Source: Deltaproteobacteria bacterium (GTDB taxonomy: Bacteria > Desulfobacterota > DSM-4660 > Desulfatiglandales > HGW-15). Taken from it: DNA of 7,414 nt. Below are positions 1-6,554 of the stretch, piece by piece. Every line of letters begins with the position of its first letter. The stretch's first letter is position 1. The notes beneath the pieces were generated by a model. That model was not told the DNA's origin. It saw only the letters and a program-made list of their open reading frames with translations, and did not search any database. The DNA is taken from the NCBI GenBank assembly GCA_016932235.1, contig JAFGDF010000005.1:1-7414 (forward strand). Reading direction: 5' to 3'. The position numbers and the translations under genes are program-made.

Positions 1-73
1 ATTTTCCATCCTGGGCGATCTTGATCTGTGTCTCGGTATCGGGCACCTGTTTTACGCATACTATTATATTCAC
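1..73 (-). CDS. etfB: Electron transfer flavoprotein beta subunit, N-terminal fragment (partial, cut by window edge)
   Basis: Read on the minus strand, 24 codons run from a GTG start at 73-71 to the window edge. They translate as MNIIVCVKQVPDTET followed by QIKIAQDGK, which matches the conserved EtfB/FixA opening (I-V-x-V-K-Q-V-P-D-T, then I-x-I-x-x-D-G). A perfect AAGGAGG lies 6 nt before the GTG and decides the start. The ATG five bases upstream (78-76) reaches a TGA after one codon, and that TGA overlaps the GTG. In the known family EtfB pairs with EtfA to form an FAD/AMP-binding heterodimer in the cytoplasm that takes electrons from acyl-CoA dehydrogenases. An etfA usually follows, but it would lie outside this window. 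The gene is divergent from the transporter operon. Identity rests on only 24 residues; a bifurcating or FixA-type relative cannot be excluded. Confidence 0.8.
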   Translation of the reverse strand, partial: MNIIVCVKQVPDTETQIKIAQDGK

Positions 74-79
74 TTCATT

Positions 80-86
80 CCTCCTT
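80..86 (-). promoter_or_regulatory. Ribosome binding site of etfB
   Basis: The minus strand reads AAGGAGG, a full anti-Shine-Dalgarno match, with a 6-nt spacer to the GTG start at 73-71. Its strength explains efficient use of a GTG codon. An ATG only 1-2 nt downstream of the motif is too close and opens a one-codon-plus-stop frame. Confidence 0.8.
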
Positions 87-225
87 AATTTTTTAATTAC
101 CAGTCGAATAAAAAATCCGTGGTGTATGTCCCTGTTTTTGCTTTCAAAGCCGGATGTTCAGATTATTCGAGCAGGTGCTAAATTTAGGTTAATCATATGG
201 ATAAATCAGTCCTTCAGACATCTTT

Positions 226-255
226 TTTTTAACATGCATATTATTAGGGTGTCAA
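226..255 (-). promoter_or_regulatory. Candidate sigma-70 promoter for etfB
   Basis: On the minus strand a perfect TTGACA (255-250) is followed after 18 nt by TAAAAA (231-226; four of six consensus bases) with a TG one base upstream, as in an extended -10 element. It would give a leader of roughly 145 nt before the etfB start. The -10 is weak and the region is AT-rich, so chance matches are easy. This is the best candidate I found facing that way. Confidence 0.35.
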
Positions 256-317
256 GTCATATTCCCCTATTCCATAGTATTTCCGGTACTAAAAAAAATA
301 TTGCTAATAATTAAAAA

Positions 318-347
318 TTGTAGAAATAAAACAAAATATGTTATAAT
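318..347 (+). promoter_or_regulatory. Candidate promoter of the liv-ligase operon (extended -10)
   Basis: A perfect TATAAT at 342-347 is preceded by TG at 339-340, making an extended -10 element (TGTTATAAT). An upstream TTGTAG at 318-323 is a partial -35 box with an 18-nt spacer. Transcription would begin near 354 and leave a leader of about 150 nt before the livK start at 505. It is the strongest -10 element in the intergenic region. Use in vivo is inferred only. Confidence 0.55.
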
Positions 348-374
348 ATTCACAAAGGCAGAGAGTTAAAATCC

Positions 375-396
375 AACATCTTCAACGTAACATCTT
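375..396 (+). repeat. Direct repeat AACATCTT, two copies 14 bp apart
   Basis: AACATCTT occurs at 375-382 and again at 389-396. The second copy overlaps the -35 box of the downstream promoter candidate (TTGACA at 395-400). Two sites with fixed spacing in this position could bind a regulator, but 8 bp in AT-rich DNA may repeat by chance. Confidence 0.35.
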
Positions 397-424
397 GACA
401 ACAAACATTCGCTTCTACTATTTT
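395..424 (+). promoter_or_regulatory. Second candidate promoter upstream of livK
   Basis: A perfect TTGACA at 395-400 is followed after 18 nt by TATTTT at 419-424 (four of six consensus bases). It would start transcription near 431, about 75 nt before livK. It has a better -35 but a worse -10 than the promoter at 318-347. The two could work in tandem, or only one may be real. Confidence 0.35.
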
Positions 425-471
425 TAACCTTTAAACTTTAAGCTAAGCAACTTTTTCCGTAGGCATTGACA

Positions 472-485
472 CTAATTTCTATTAG
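472..485 (+). repeat. Small inverted repeat CTAAT-TTCT-ATTAG before the livK ribosome binding site
   Basis: A perfect 5-bp inverted repeat with a 4-nt loop ends 9 nt before the Shine-Dalgarno site of livK. As RNA the A/U-rich stem would be weak. As DNA it could be half of an operator. I cannot separate it from chance. Confidence 0.25.
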
Positions 486-493
486 ATTAATAA

Positions 494-500
494 GGGAGGA
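494..500 (+). promoter_or_regulatory. Ribosome binding site of livK
   Basis: GGGAGGA lies 4 nt before the ATG at 505 and is a strong Shine-Dalgarno match. It settles the start at 505. An in-frame TTG at 466 would add 13 residues upstream, but it has no such site and would bury the signal peptide. Confidence 0.8.
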
Positions 501-504
501 TACC

Positions 505-1713
505 ATGCGCAGATCGATACTTTTCTTTTTACTTCTTTTAGTAGGAATCTCTTTTGTCGTCCATGGAACTTCATCAAACATTTTCGCCAAAACAATAAAA
601 GTGGGAGCAGTTATTAACCTTACAGGCCCGGCTTCCACCTGGGGGCAGTTTCATGCCAAGGGCCATTATGACTATTTTCGATATGTGAATGAAGTTAAGG
701 GGGGTGTTTACGGGAATAAGATCGAATTGACTGTTGTCGATCATGCCTATAAAGTCGATGAAGCGGTAAAATACGTTAAAAAATTCTGTACCTCGGACAG
801 GATGGATATTATCGCCACATGGGATGCAGGATCGGGAATCATGGCCAAACCGATTACCCAGGAAGCAAAAATCCCCAATATCAATTATTCCACTTACCAG
901 GGCATCCTCAAGCCTCCGGTTGATTATTCCTATCTACCTTACGGGGCCTATGACATGGACAGTTACGCGGTATTGGAATATATTCGTGCCATCCACAAAG
1001 GCAGCAGCGCGCCTAAGGTGGGTTTACTTACCTATAATAATACCTACGGCAAATCGATTCACGACCCCAGCAAAGAGGCCGCGGAAAAGTTTGGTGTGGA
1101 CATCGTCAGTATTGAAGAGTTTCCAACAAGCAGTGTCGATCTCAATACTGAACTCCTGAGGTTGAAAGGTAAAGGGGCCCAATATATCTTTATGCAATGC
1201 CTGCCCTCGGCTATTTTAACGGCATTGAAATCTGCGGATCGCGTAAATTACAAAGGTCTTTTATTCGGTACCTGGACGTCCACTGATCCGGATTTTTTCA
1301 AGCGCGGAAAAGGGCTAATCAGGGACAGAATGTACATGCAGTTCCCAGCAGGGCTTCCTTCCGACAATACACCGGGAATGGATCTTCTTGAAACATTGTG
1401 GAAAAGATATAAAACCGTTACAAATTTTGACGCTTCATACTGGGAAGGGGTCGTTATCGCCTCGATTATGGAAAGGGCATTTGAAAGGGCCCATGATAAA
1501 TTCGGAAAGATTGACAGCGAGACCATTAACCAGGCCCTTGAAACCTTTGATAATGAAAATTTTGGAGGCCTTGTCCCGGATATTACCTATACGAAGACAG
1601 ATCATGGCGGATCCTGGACAGCAAGGATCGTCCGGATAAACGAAGACCAGACCTATACCCCGGCCACCGCTTTTTGGTCTCCTGGAAAAGAACAAATCAA
1701 AATCATTAAATAA
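505..1713 (+). CDS. livK: Periplasmic substrate-binding protein of Liv-type ABC importer
   Basis: The product (402 aa) is a periplasmic binding protein of the Leu/Ile/Val-binding (type I) fold, which delivers a solute to the LivHM permease. Residues 1-28 form a Sec signal peptide: two arginines at 2-3, a hydrophobic core from about 5 to 19, and a likely cut after Ala28. There is no lipobox cysteine, so the protein should be soluble in the periplasm. The mature N-terminus has the family pattern V-G-A-V-I-N-L-T-G-P (33-42) with a following G47 and Q48. Later landmarks are AGSG (108-111), a YG pair in the second lobe (181-182) and TDHGGSW (365-371) near the C-terminus. Length is usual for the family. 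The Ser/Thr-rich pocket motif typical of E. coli LivJ/LivK is not obvious, so the ligand may not be an amino acid. It is the first gene of the operon, 15 nt before livG. The symbol follows family naming; the ligand is unknown. Confidence 0.9.
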   Translation: MRRSILFFLLLLVGISFVVHGTSSNIFAKTIKVGAVINLTGPASTWGQFHAKGHYDYFRYVNEVKGGVYGNKIELTVVDHAYKVDEAVKYVKKFCTSDRMDIIATWDAGSGIMAKPITQEAKIPNINYSTYQGILKPPVDYSYLPYGAYDMDSYAVLEYIRAIHKGSSAPKVGLLTYNNTYGKSIHDPSKEAAEKFGVDIVSIEEFPTSSVDLNTELLRLKGKGAQYIFMQCLPSAILTALKSADRVNYKGLLFGTWTSTDPDFFKRGKGLIRDRMYMQFPAGLPSDNTPGMDLLETLWKRYKTVTNFDASYWEGVVIASIMERAFERAHDKFGKIDSETINQALETFDNENFGGLVPDITYTKTDHGGSWTARIVRINEDQTYTPATAFWSPGKEQIKIIK

Positions 1714-1728
1714 ACGGTGAATAACTGA

Positions 1729-2562
1729 ATGAAGGCTTTTCGCGGTCAACCAAGTATCTTTACCTCAGTTCGGCCGGAAGAAAAACGTGCCGAACTCGAG
1801 GTAAAAGATATTTCCTTACGGTTCGGGGGTATAACCGCCCTGAATAAGATCAATCTAAAGGTGAGCACCGGGGAGCTTGTCGCCGTTATCGGCCCGAATG
1901 GCGCCGGAAAAACGAGCCTGCTAAACTGTATTACCGGATATTATAAGCCACAGGAAGGGCAGATCTTTTTTAACGGAAATGACATAACACGTCACCATAC
2001 TCATCACCTCATACGACTGGGTATCGGCAGGACCTATCAGAACATTGAACTATTTCCCGGCATGACGGTCCTGTCCAATATGCTGCTGGCCCGTCATACC
2101 CATTGTACCTATAGCATCGGGGGCGCCTCTATCTTTACCAGGTCTGTCAGGAAGGAGGAGGTGCGTCACAGGAAGATCCTGGAGGAATTGATCGATTTTC
2201 TTGAGATGCAACCCATAAGGAAAAAACTTGTCGGCTCTTTGCCTTACGGTTTGCGTAAGCGTGTTGAACTCGGTCGCGCTCTGGCCCTGGAACCCAAACT
2301 TCTTATACTCGATGAGCCCTTCGCAGGAATGACCCTGGAAGAAAAAGAGGATATGGTAAGGTTCATGAGGGAATTGAACGAGGCGTGGAATCAGACTATG
2401 ATCCTGGTTGAGCATGATATGTCGGTTGTAATGAGTATATCCAAGAGAGTTGTGGTACTCGATTTCGGTGTGAAACTGGCTGAAGGGTCTCCTGACTTTG
2501 TTCAGAACCACCCGCAGGTAATCAGCGCGTACCTTGGTGACACATCGAAAATAGAACAATAA
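1729..2562 (+). CDS. livG: ABC transporter ATP-binding protein, LivG type
   Basis: This 277-aa cytoplasmic ATPase is one of the two nucleotide-binding subunits that power import. In order it shows an A-loop aromatic (F32), Walker A GPNGAGKT (55-62), Q-loop Q104, the LivG-style signature LPYGLRKRVE (171-180) in place of LSGGQ, Walker B LLILDEP (191-197) with catalytic E196, the D-loop following it, and the switch histidine H229 in VEHD. The insert SIGGASIFTRSVRKEE (129-144) between Q-loop and signature is also LivG-like. All catalytic residues are present, so it should be active. The ATG at 1729 has a modest GGTGA eight nt upstream and no better in-frame start exists before the ATPase core. 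About 20 residues precede the core, slightly longer than the shortest LivG proteins. It follows livK by 15 nt and is separated from the permease genes by the ligase gene. Confidence 0.93.
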   Translation: MKAFRGQPSIFTSVRPEEKRAELEVKDISLRFGGITALNKINLKVSTGELVAVIGPNGAGKTSLLNCITGYYKPQEGQIFFNGNDITRHHTHHLIRLGIGRTYQNIELFPGMTVLSNMLLARHTHCTYSIGGASIFTRSVRKEEVRHRKILEELIDFLEMQPIRKKLVGSLPYGLRKRVELGRALALEPKLLILDEPFAGMTLEEKEDMVRFMRELNEAWNQTMILVEHDMSVVMSISKRVVVLDFGVKLAEGSPDFVQNHPQVISAYLGDTSKIEQ

Positions 2563-2566
2563 TTTT

Positions 2567-4516
2567 ATGAATAAGAACAATCCTCCAAAAAAAGATAGAG
2601 ATCAAAAGGAACTGTCTTCGCTGGGAGAGTTCACCTTTCCCCAGATACTCAATAGACAGGCCGAGCTACTTGGAACTGAAAAAATAGCTATCAGAGAAAA
2701 GGCCTATGGGATCTGGCAGACATACAATTGGAAAGAGTATCTCCGATATACGAGGCTTGTCTCTATGGGGTTGCTTTCACTCGGCCTCAAACGGGGTGAA
2801 AACGTCGGCCTTATTCTGGACAATCATCCTGAATGGCTGTTCAGTGAACTGGGCGCCCAGTCGATCGGGGCGATAACCGTATGTTTGTTTACTTCGGCCG
2901 TGGCCAAAGAACTGGTTTACGGTTTGAACCGCGTCCAGGCGGCATATGTTTTTGTCCAGGACCAGGAGCAGGTGGACAAATTACTGGAGTGCCGGGATGA
3001 ACTGTCTCATATACGCAGGGTAATCTATATTGACCCTACGGGAATGAGATCATATCTGGATAATCCTTGGCTGATCAGCTTTAGACAACTCATGGAAATA
3101 GGAAATAAACTGGATAATGATGAGCCGGAACTCTACGTTAAAGAGTTATGGGAAGGAAAGCCCCAGGATGTGGCTTTAATGATTATGACATCAGGCACCA
3201 CCGGCCTGCCAAAGCTGGTAATGCTCAGTTATGAAAATTTTACGGAAATGGCCAGGAAGTGGCTGGAAACCGCTCCCATTGAAATTGGAGACAACTGGAT
3301 CTCCATTACTCCAACGGCCTGGATCGTCGATCAATTATGGGGTATCGGAATAACATTGGCCGGTGGAATGGTTATGAATTTTCCTGAAACCCTGGAAACG
3401 GTTACTGATGATTTCAGGGAGATTGGACCCAATATACTGATCACATCTTCCAGATTCTGGGAGGATCTTGCATCCAAAATAAGGGTTAAGATCAGTGATT
3501 CCGGGTTTATCAAGAAATGGATGTATAATCAGTCCCAGAAGATAGGTGGAAAGATAGTTGATCTGGAATCTTCCGGTAAAGGCATTTCTGCAGGACTTCG
3601 TCTTTTAATCTGGTTTTTTAAAAAGACCGTTTCAACCCAGCTGTTGGATCGGGTGGGTTGCCTCGGATTTAAGGCGGCCTATACAGGCGGTCATCCAATA
3701 AGTCCTGATGTAATCCACTTTTTCAGGGCTAATGGATTGAACCTGAAACAGTGCTATGGTTTAACAGAGGCAGGAGGAATTTTCCAGGTACAGCCTGATG
3801 GAGAAGTAAAACCTGAAACCGTAGGCAAACCTCTCCCCCGGACCGAAATAAGGATAACCGAGGATCAGGAAGTCCTGGTTTCAAGCAAGTCCAACTTTAT
3901 TGGATACTATCAGGATCCCAAGGCTACTTCTCTGGCATTAAAGGACGGATGGTTTCACACGGGGGATGCGGGATATTTTGACAATGACGGTCACCTCCTG
4001 ATTATCGGAAGAAAAGAAGATATTATGAGGACGGAAGAGGGTGAGGCGTTTTCACCCGATTTTATAGAAACGAGGCTGAAATTCAGCCCCTATATAAAAG
4101 AAGCGGTGATATGGGGAGAAGGACAGCCCTATTTGACTGCCTTCATTAATATTGATTTCGGTAATACAGGGAACTGGGCTGAAGAAAACAAGATCCCCTA
4201 TACGACATATACGGATCTTTCCCAACAGCCTGCGGTTGAGGAAATGATCAGGGGGGAAGTGCGGGAAGTGAACGAAAAACTTCCCAAGCCCATGCGACTC
4301 CATAAGATCATCCTGCTTTACAAACTTTTGGATGCGGATGATGAAGAATTGACAAGGACGGGTAAGGTGCGAAGAAAATTTGTTTTTGAGCAGTACAGGG
4401 AGCTGATTGACGCGATGTATTCAGATAAGAAGGAACTGCCCGTCAGGGGAAGCGTTCGATACAGGGACGGACATGTTGGAACCATAGAAACAAAGGTAAA
4501 GATCCTTCAAATATAG
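2567..4516 (+). CDS. AMP-forming acyl-CoA synthetase (long-chain fatty acid-CoA ligase-like), Liv-operon associated
   Basis: The product (649 aa) belongs to the ANL superfamily: carboxylate + ATP + CoA gives acyl-CoA + AMP + PPi. Motifs in order are the P-loop TSGTTGLPK (208-216), YGLTE (397-401), WFHTGD (462-467) with ribose-contacting D467, the hinge GRKEDIM (481-487), and the C-terminal adenylation lysine K600 in LTRTGKVRR (595-603). Length suits the long-chain acyl-CoA synthetase branch better than the shorter benzoate-CoA ligases. Segments such as LKFSPYIKEAV (504-514), NWAEENKIPYTTYTDL (536-551) and ELTRTGKVRR (594-603) resemble, from memory, the ligase subfamily encoded inside Liv operons of other proteobacteria. 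The hinge carries Glu484 where GRxKD proteins have Lys. There is no signal peptide or clear membrane segment, so it acts in the cytoplasm. The ATG is 4 nt after livG and has almost no Shine-Dalgarno match, which suggests translational coupling. The substrate cannot be read from sequence. Confidence 0.92.
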   Translation: MNKNNPPKKDRDQKELSSLGEFTFPQILNRQAELLGTEKIAIREKAYGIWQTYNWKEYLRYTRLVSMGLLSLGLKRGENVGLILDNHPEWLFSELGAQSIGAITVCLFTSAVAKELVYGLNRVQAAYVFVQDQEQVDKLLECRDELSHIRRVIYIDPTGMRSYLDNPWLISFRQLMEIGNKLDNDEPELYVKELWEGKPQDVALMIMTSGTTGLPKLVMLSYENFTEMARKWLETAPIEIGDNWISITPTAWIVDQLWGIGITLAGGMVMNFPETLETVTDDFREIGPNILITSSRFWEDLASKIRVKISDSGFIKKWMYNQSQKIGGKIVDLESSGKGISAGLRLLIWFFKKTVSTQLLDRVGCLGFKAAYTGGHPISPDVIHFFRANGLNLKQCYGLTEAGGIFQVQPDGEVKPETVGKPLPRTEIRITEDQEVLVSSKSNFIGYYQDPKATSLALKDGWFHTGDAGYFDNDGHLLIIGRKEDIMRTEEGEAFSPDFIETRLKFSPYIKEAVIWGEGQPYLTAFINIDFGNTGNWAEENKIPYTTYTDLSQQPAVEEMIRGEVREVNEKLPKPMRLHKIILLYKLLDADDEELTRTGKVRRKFVFEQYRELIDAMYSDKKELPVRGSVRYRDGHVGTIETKVKILQI

Positions 4517-4528
4517 CAAGGGGGCAAC

Positions 4529-4532
4529 AGGA
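4529..4532 (+). promoter_or_regulatory. Ribosome binding site of livH
   Basis: AGGA lies 6 nt before the ATG at 4539. A stronger AAGGGGG at 4518-4524 sits 14 nt away, too far for normal use. Confidence 0.5.
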
Positions 4533-4538
4533 CTAAAT

Positions 4539-5417
4539 ATGGAATTTTTCCTTCAACTTTTAGTGAACGGGGTATCACTCGGGCTCCTCTATGCCCTTTC
4601 CGCTCTGGGTTTCGTAATGATCTTCAAATCCAGCAGTGTCCTGAATTTTGCCCATGGTGAATTAATAGCCATTGGCGCATTCCTTTTTCTTGTGCTCTCC
4701 ACCTGGGCCGATCTGCCTATTATTCTCTCTTTCATTTTGACCCTTGCCGGAAGTTTTGCCCTGGGTTTTATTATTGAACGTCTTTTCCTGAGGCCGTTGA
4801 TCGGGGAAAACCTTATCCAGGTTATCATGTTGACGCTGGGCATCTCAATTATGTTCAAAGGAATGCTCCTGTTTATCTTCGGCGGAGATATATATGACTA
4901 CCCCAGATTCCTGCCTGAAGGCCTAACAGTGGAGTTGGGCTATATTCGGATTGATTCTGTTTATATGGCTGCCTTTATTATTGGAATTGTCTTTCTCCTG
5001 CTTTTCGGTTTTTTTTTCAAGTACTCTTCACAGGGCATCTACATGAGGTCGGTGGCGGACAATCAGCCCGCGTCACTTTCCCTTGGAGTCCACGTCAAGA
5101 GGGTTTTTGCCCTTTCCTGGGCCATTGCCGGGCTGGTTGCGGCAATGAGCGGTATTATACTGGGCATAATAAACGGTATCAATGTGCACGGGTTAACTTC
5201 GGTTGGTCTGAAGGTCTTTCCGGTAGTGATCCTCGGCGGTCTCGATAGTATCGGGGGGGCAATCCTTGGGGGCATTATCATCGGTCTCCTTGAAACCTTT
5301 ACAGGCGGATATATAAGCGGGTCATTGCGAGAGATAATCCCTTATATCGTTCTTGTCTTTATTTTGATGGTGAAACCTTACGGTCTCTTCGGTCTTAAAG
5401 AGATAGAAAGGGTTTAA
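4539..5417 (+). CDS. livH: ABC transporter permease, LivH type
   Basis: This 292-aa integral inner-membrane protein is one of the two permease subunits, pairing with LivM to form the translocation path. Hydrophobic segments fall near residues 5-29, 42-56, 59-79, 93-115, 142-160, 190-212, 225-251 and 266-280, about eight in all. Family marks are NFAHGEL (36-42) after the first segment, the cytoplasmic coupling loop RSVADNQPASLSLGV (170-184) that docks an ATPase, and GGLDSIGGAILGG (233-245). The C-terminus is the usual short KPYGLFG tail (279-285). Length matches the family and no truncation is seen. The gene follows the ligase by 22 nt and precedes livM by 11 nt. A run of nine T at 5009-5017 encodes part of Phe158-160 and is a slippage-prone tract, but the frame is intact here. 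Confidence 0.93.
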   Translation: MEFFLQLLVNGVSLGLLYALSALGFVMIFKSSSVLNFAHGELIAIGAFLFLVLSTWADLPIILSFILTLAGSFALGFIIERLFLRPLIGENLIQVIMLTLGISIMFKGMLLFIFGGDIYDYPRFLPEGLTVELGYIRIDSVYMAAFIIGIVFLLLFGFFFKYSSQGIYMRSVADNQPASLSLGVHVKRVFALSWAIAGLVAAMSGIILGIINGINVHGLTSVGLKVFPVVILGGLDSIGGAILGGIIIGLLETFTGGYISGSLREIIPYIVLVFILMVKPYGLFGLKEIERV

Positions 5418-5420
5418 GGT
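5416..5420 (+). promoter_or_regulatory. Ribosome binding site of livM, overlapping the livH stop codon
   Basis: AAGGT starts inside the livH stop codon (TAA, 5415-5417) and ends 8 nt before the ATG at 5429. The overlap favours coupling of livM translation to termination on livH. Confidence 0.5.
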
Positions 5421-5428
5421 CCTGTATC

Positions 5429-6499
5429 ATGTCCCGGTTCCATTTTCATCCCTGCGGAAATTTTAAGACATCTTACGAAAAAGAACTCTCTGTATTTGAA
5501 ACGGATTTCGGGAGATTGTGGGTTATTATCGGTCTCATCATCCTCTATTGTGTGATACCTTTTGTAATGAGCCCCTACCTTATTTATATCCTGAATATTA
5601 TCGGGATATATGCCATAACCTCTATAGGTCTCAACCTTTTGATAGGATATTCCGGTCAGATATCTCTCGGACAGGGAGCTTTCTTCGGGGTAGGGGCATA
5701 TACCGCCGCGATATTGGCGACTAAAGCCGGTTTTCCTTTCCTGCTTGCAATTCCCTCAGCAGGTATTGTTACCGCCGGTGTCGGGATGATCTTCGGCATC
5801 CCATCAATACGCCTCAAACACCTCTACCTTTGCATAGCCACCCTTGCCGGACAACTTATCATCGATTATCTTTTTGTCCACTGGGAGGGGCTCACGGGAG
5901 GAGCCGAGGGCATTATTATCTCTGATGCCACTATTTTCGGAATAGATATATCTAATGACAAACTGTTCTATTATATAATTTTTTTATGCCTTGTCCTTGC
6001 CATATGGGTGGCGGTCAATATTATACGAACAAGGTTTGGGCGGGCATTTATAGCTATACGGGATAACGACAGGGCTGCCGAGGGGATGGGAATCCCAATT
6101 TTCAGATATAAACTTATGGCCTTTGCGGTAAGCTCTTTATATGCCGGTTTTGCCGGTGGGCTCTATGCCTTTTATTTGATGAGTGTCACCCCCGAACCTT
6201 TTAATCTATGGAAGTCCATTGAATTTATCGCCATGATTATTATAGGGGGATTGGGAAGTGTTTCCGGTTCAATATTCGGAACGGTCTTTATAGTTGCTTT
6301 AAACGAACTTTTGAGTCATGTCACCGGGTTTCTTATGAATTTCGGTGCAACGGCCGGGTTGGCGGTGACAATCGCTCCACTCAGGGAGTTCGTCTTCGGC
6401 CTTGCCATTGTGCTCTTTATCTTATTTGAGCCTAAAGGTCTGGCAGAGGTCTGGCGTGTTATCCGGTCAAGTTTCAGGTTATGGCCTTTTTCATATTAA
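5429..6499 (+). CDS. livM: ABC transporter permease, LivM type
   Basis: The second inner-membrane permease subunit has 356 aa. The hallmark GYSGQISLGQGAFFGVGAY (73-91) is complete, followed by TGGAEG (156-161), the ATPase-docking loop AIRDNDRAAEGMGI (209-222) and GGLGSVSGSIFG (273-284). Hydrophobic segments begin at about residue 30 and number eight to ten. The first 28 residues are polar, with CGNFKTSY (9-16). I recall a similar N-terminal extension in LivM proteins of ligase-containing operons, which supports the start at 5429. The C-terminus FEPKGLAEVW (333-342) is also family-like. Spacing of 11 nt from livH, with the ribosome binding site on the livH stop, suggests the two permeases are made in equal amounts. 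Confidence 0.93.
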   Translation: MSRFHFHPCGNFKTSYEKELSVFETDFGRLWVIIGLIILYCVIPFVMSPYLIYILNIIGIYAITSIGLNLLIGYSGQISLGQGAFFGVGAYTAAILATKAGFPFLLAIPSAGIVTAGVGMIFGIPSIRLKHLYLCIATLAGQLIIDYLFVHWEGLTGGAEGIIISDATIFGIDISNDKLFYYIIFLCLVLAIWVAVNIIRTRFGRAFIAIRDNDRAAEGMGIPIFRYKLMAFAVSSLYAGFAGGLYAFYLMSVTPEPFNLWKSIEFIAMIIIGGLGSVSGSIFGTVFIVALNELLSHVTGFLMNFGATAGLAVTIAPLREFVFGLAIVLFILFEPKGLAEVWRVIRSSFRLWPFSY

Positions 6500-6554
6500 A
6501 TATAACTAACTAATAAACAGAAGAACCCTTTTCAACATTGCCGCGGGAAGCAAA
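6500..6554 (+). other. livM-livF spacer
   Basis: At 55 nt this is the longest gap inside the operon. It holds no clear promoter, hairpin or terminator. The site before livF is GGGAAG at 6545-6550, a mediocre Shine-Dalgarno match 4 nt from the ATG. Confidence 0.5.

Larger units (their letters stand above)
74..504. other. Divergent intergenic region between etfB and livK
   Basis: These 431 nt separate two divergent start codons. The composition is much richer in A and T than the flanking genes, with runs such as T8 near 222-229 and A8 near 291-298. An open frame across 21-314 on the + strand has no recognisable protein, no Shine-Dalgarno site and overlaps etfB, so it is not called. I see no tRNA, structured riboswitch or transposon end. 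What the region does hold is listed separately: outward promoters, an 8-bp direct repeat and a small inverted repeat. Confidence 0.75.

Noticed and set aside
275..291. TAGTA-n7-TACTA inverted repeat next to an A8 run, considered as terminator or operator
   Set aside because: The stem is 5 bp and A/T-rich; the A-run is on the wrong side for a terminator of either divergent gene, and such repeats are expected in this composition.
21..314. 97-codon open frame on the + strand over the etfB start and the intergenic region
   Set aside because: It overlaps the well-supported etfB start antisense, has no ribosome binding site, and its composition only reflects AT-rich DNA; no recognisable protein motif.
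466..504. Upstream TTG start for livK adding 13 residues
   Set aside because: No Shine-Dalgarno site precedes it, while the ATG at 505 has a strong one at 494-500 and places the signal peptide at the N-terminus.
2152..2163. Internal AAGGAGG followed by an in-frame GTG inside livG
   Set aside because: The spacer is only 2 nt, and a product starting there would lack Walker A; it is explained by codons for Arg-Lys-Glu-Glu-Val.
2050..2580. 176-codon open frame antisense to livG
   Set aside because: It is a mirror of the livG codon pattern with no ribosome binding site or recognisable motif, and livG itself has every ATPase motif.
5253..5259. G7 tract in livH, and a similar one in livF near 6811, as phase-variation switches
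   Set aside because: The tracts are short, lie in glycine codons, and transporter permease/ATPase genes of this kind are not typical phase-variable loci.
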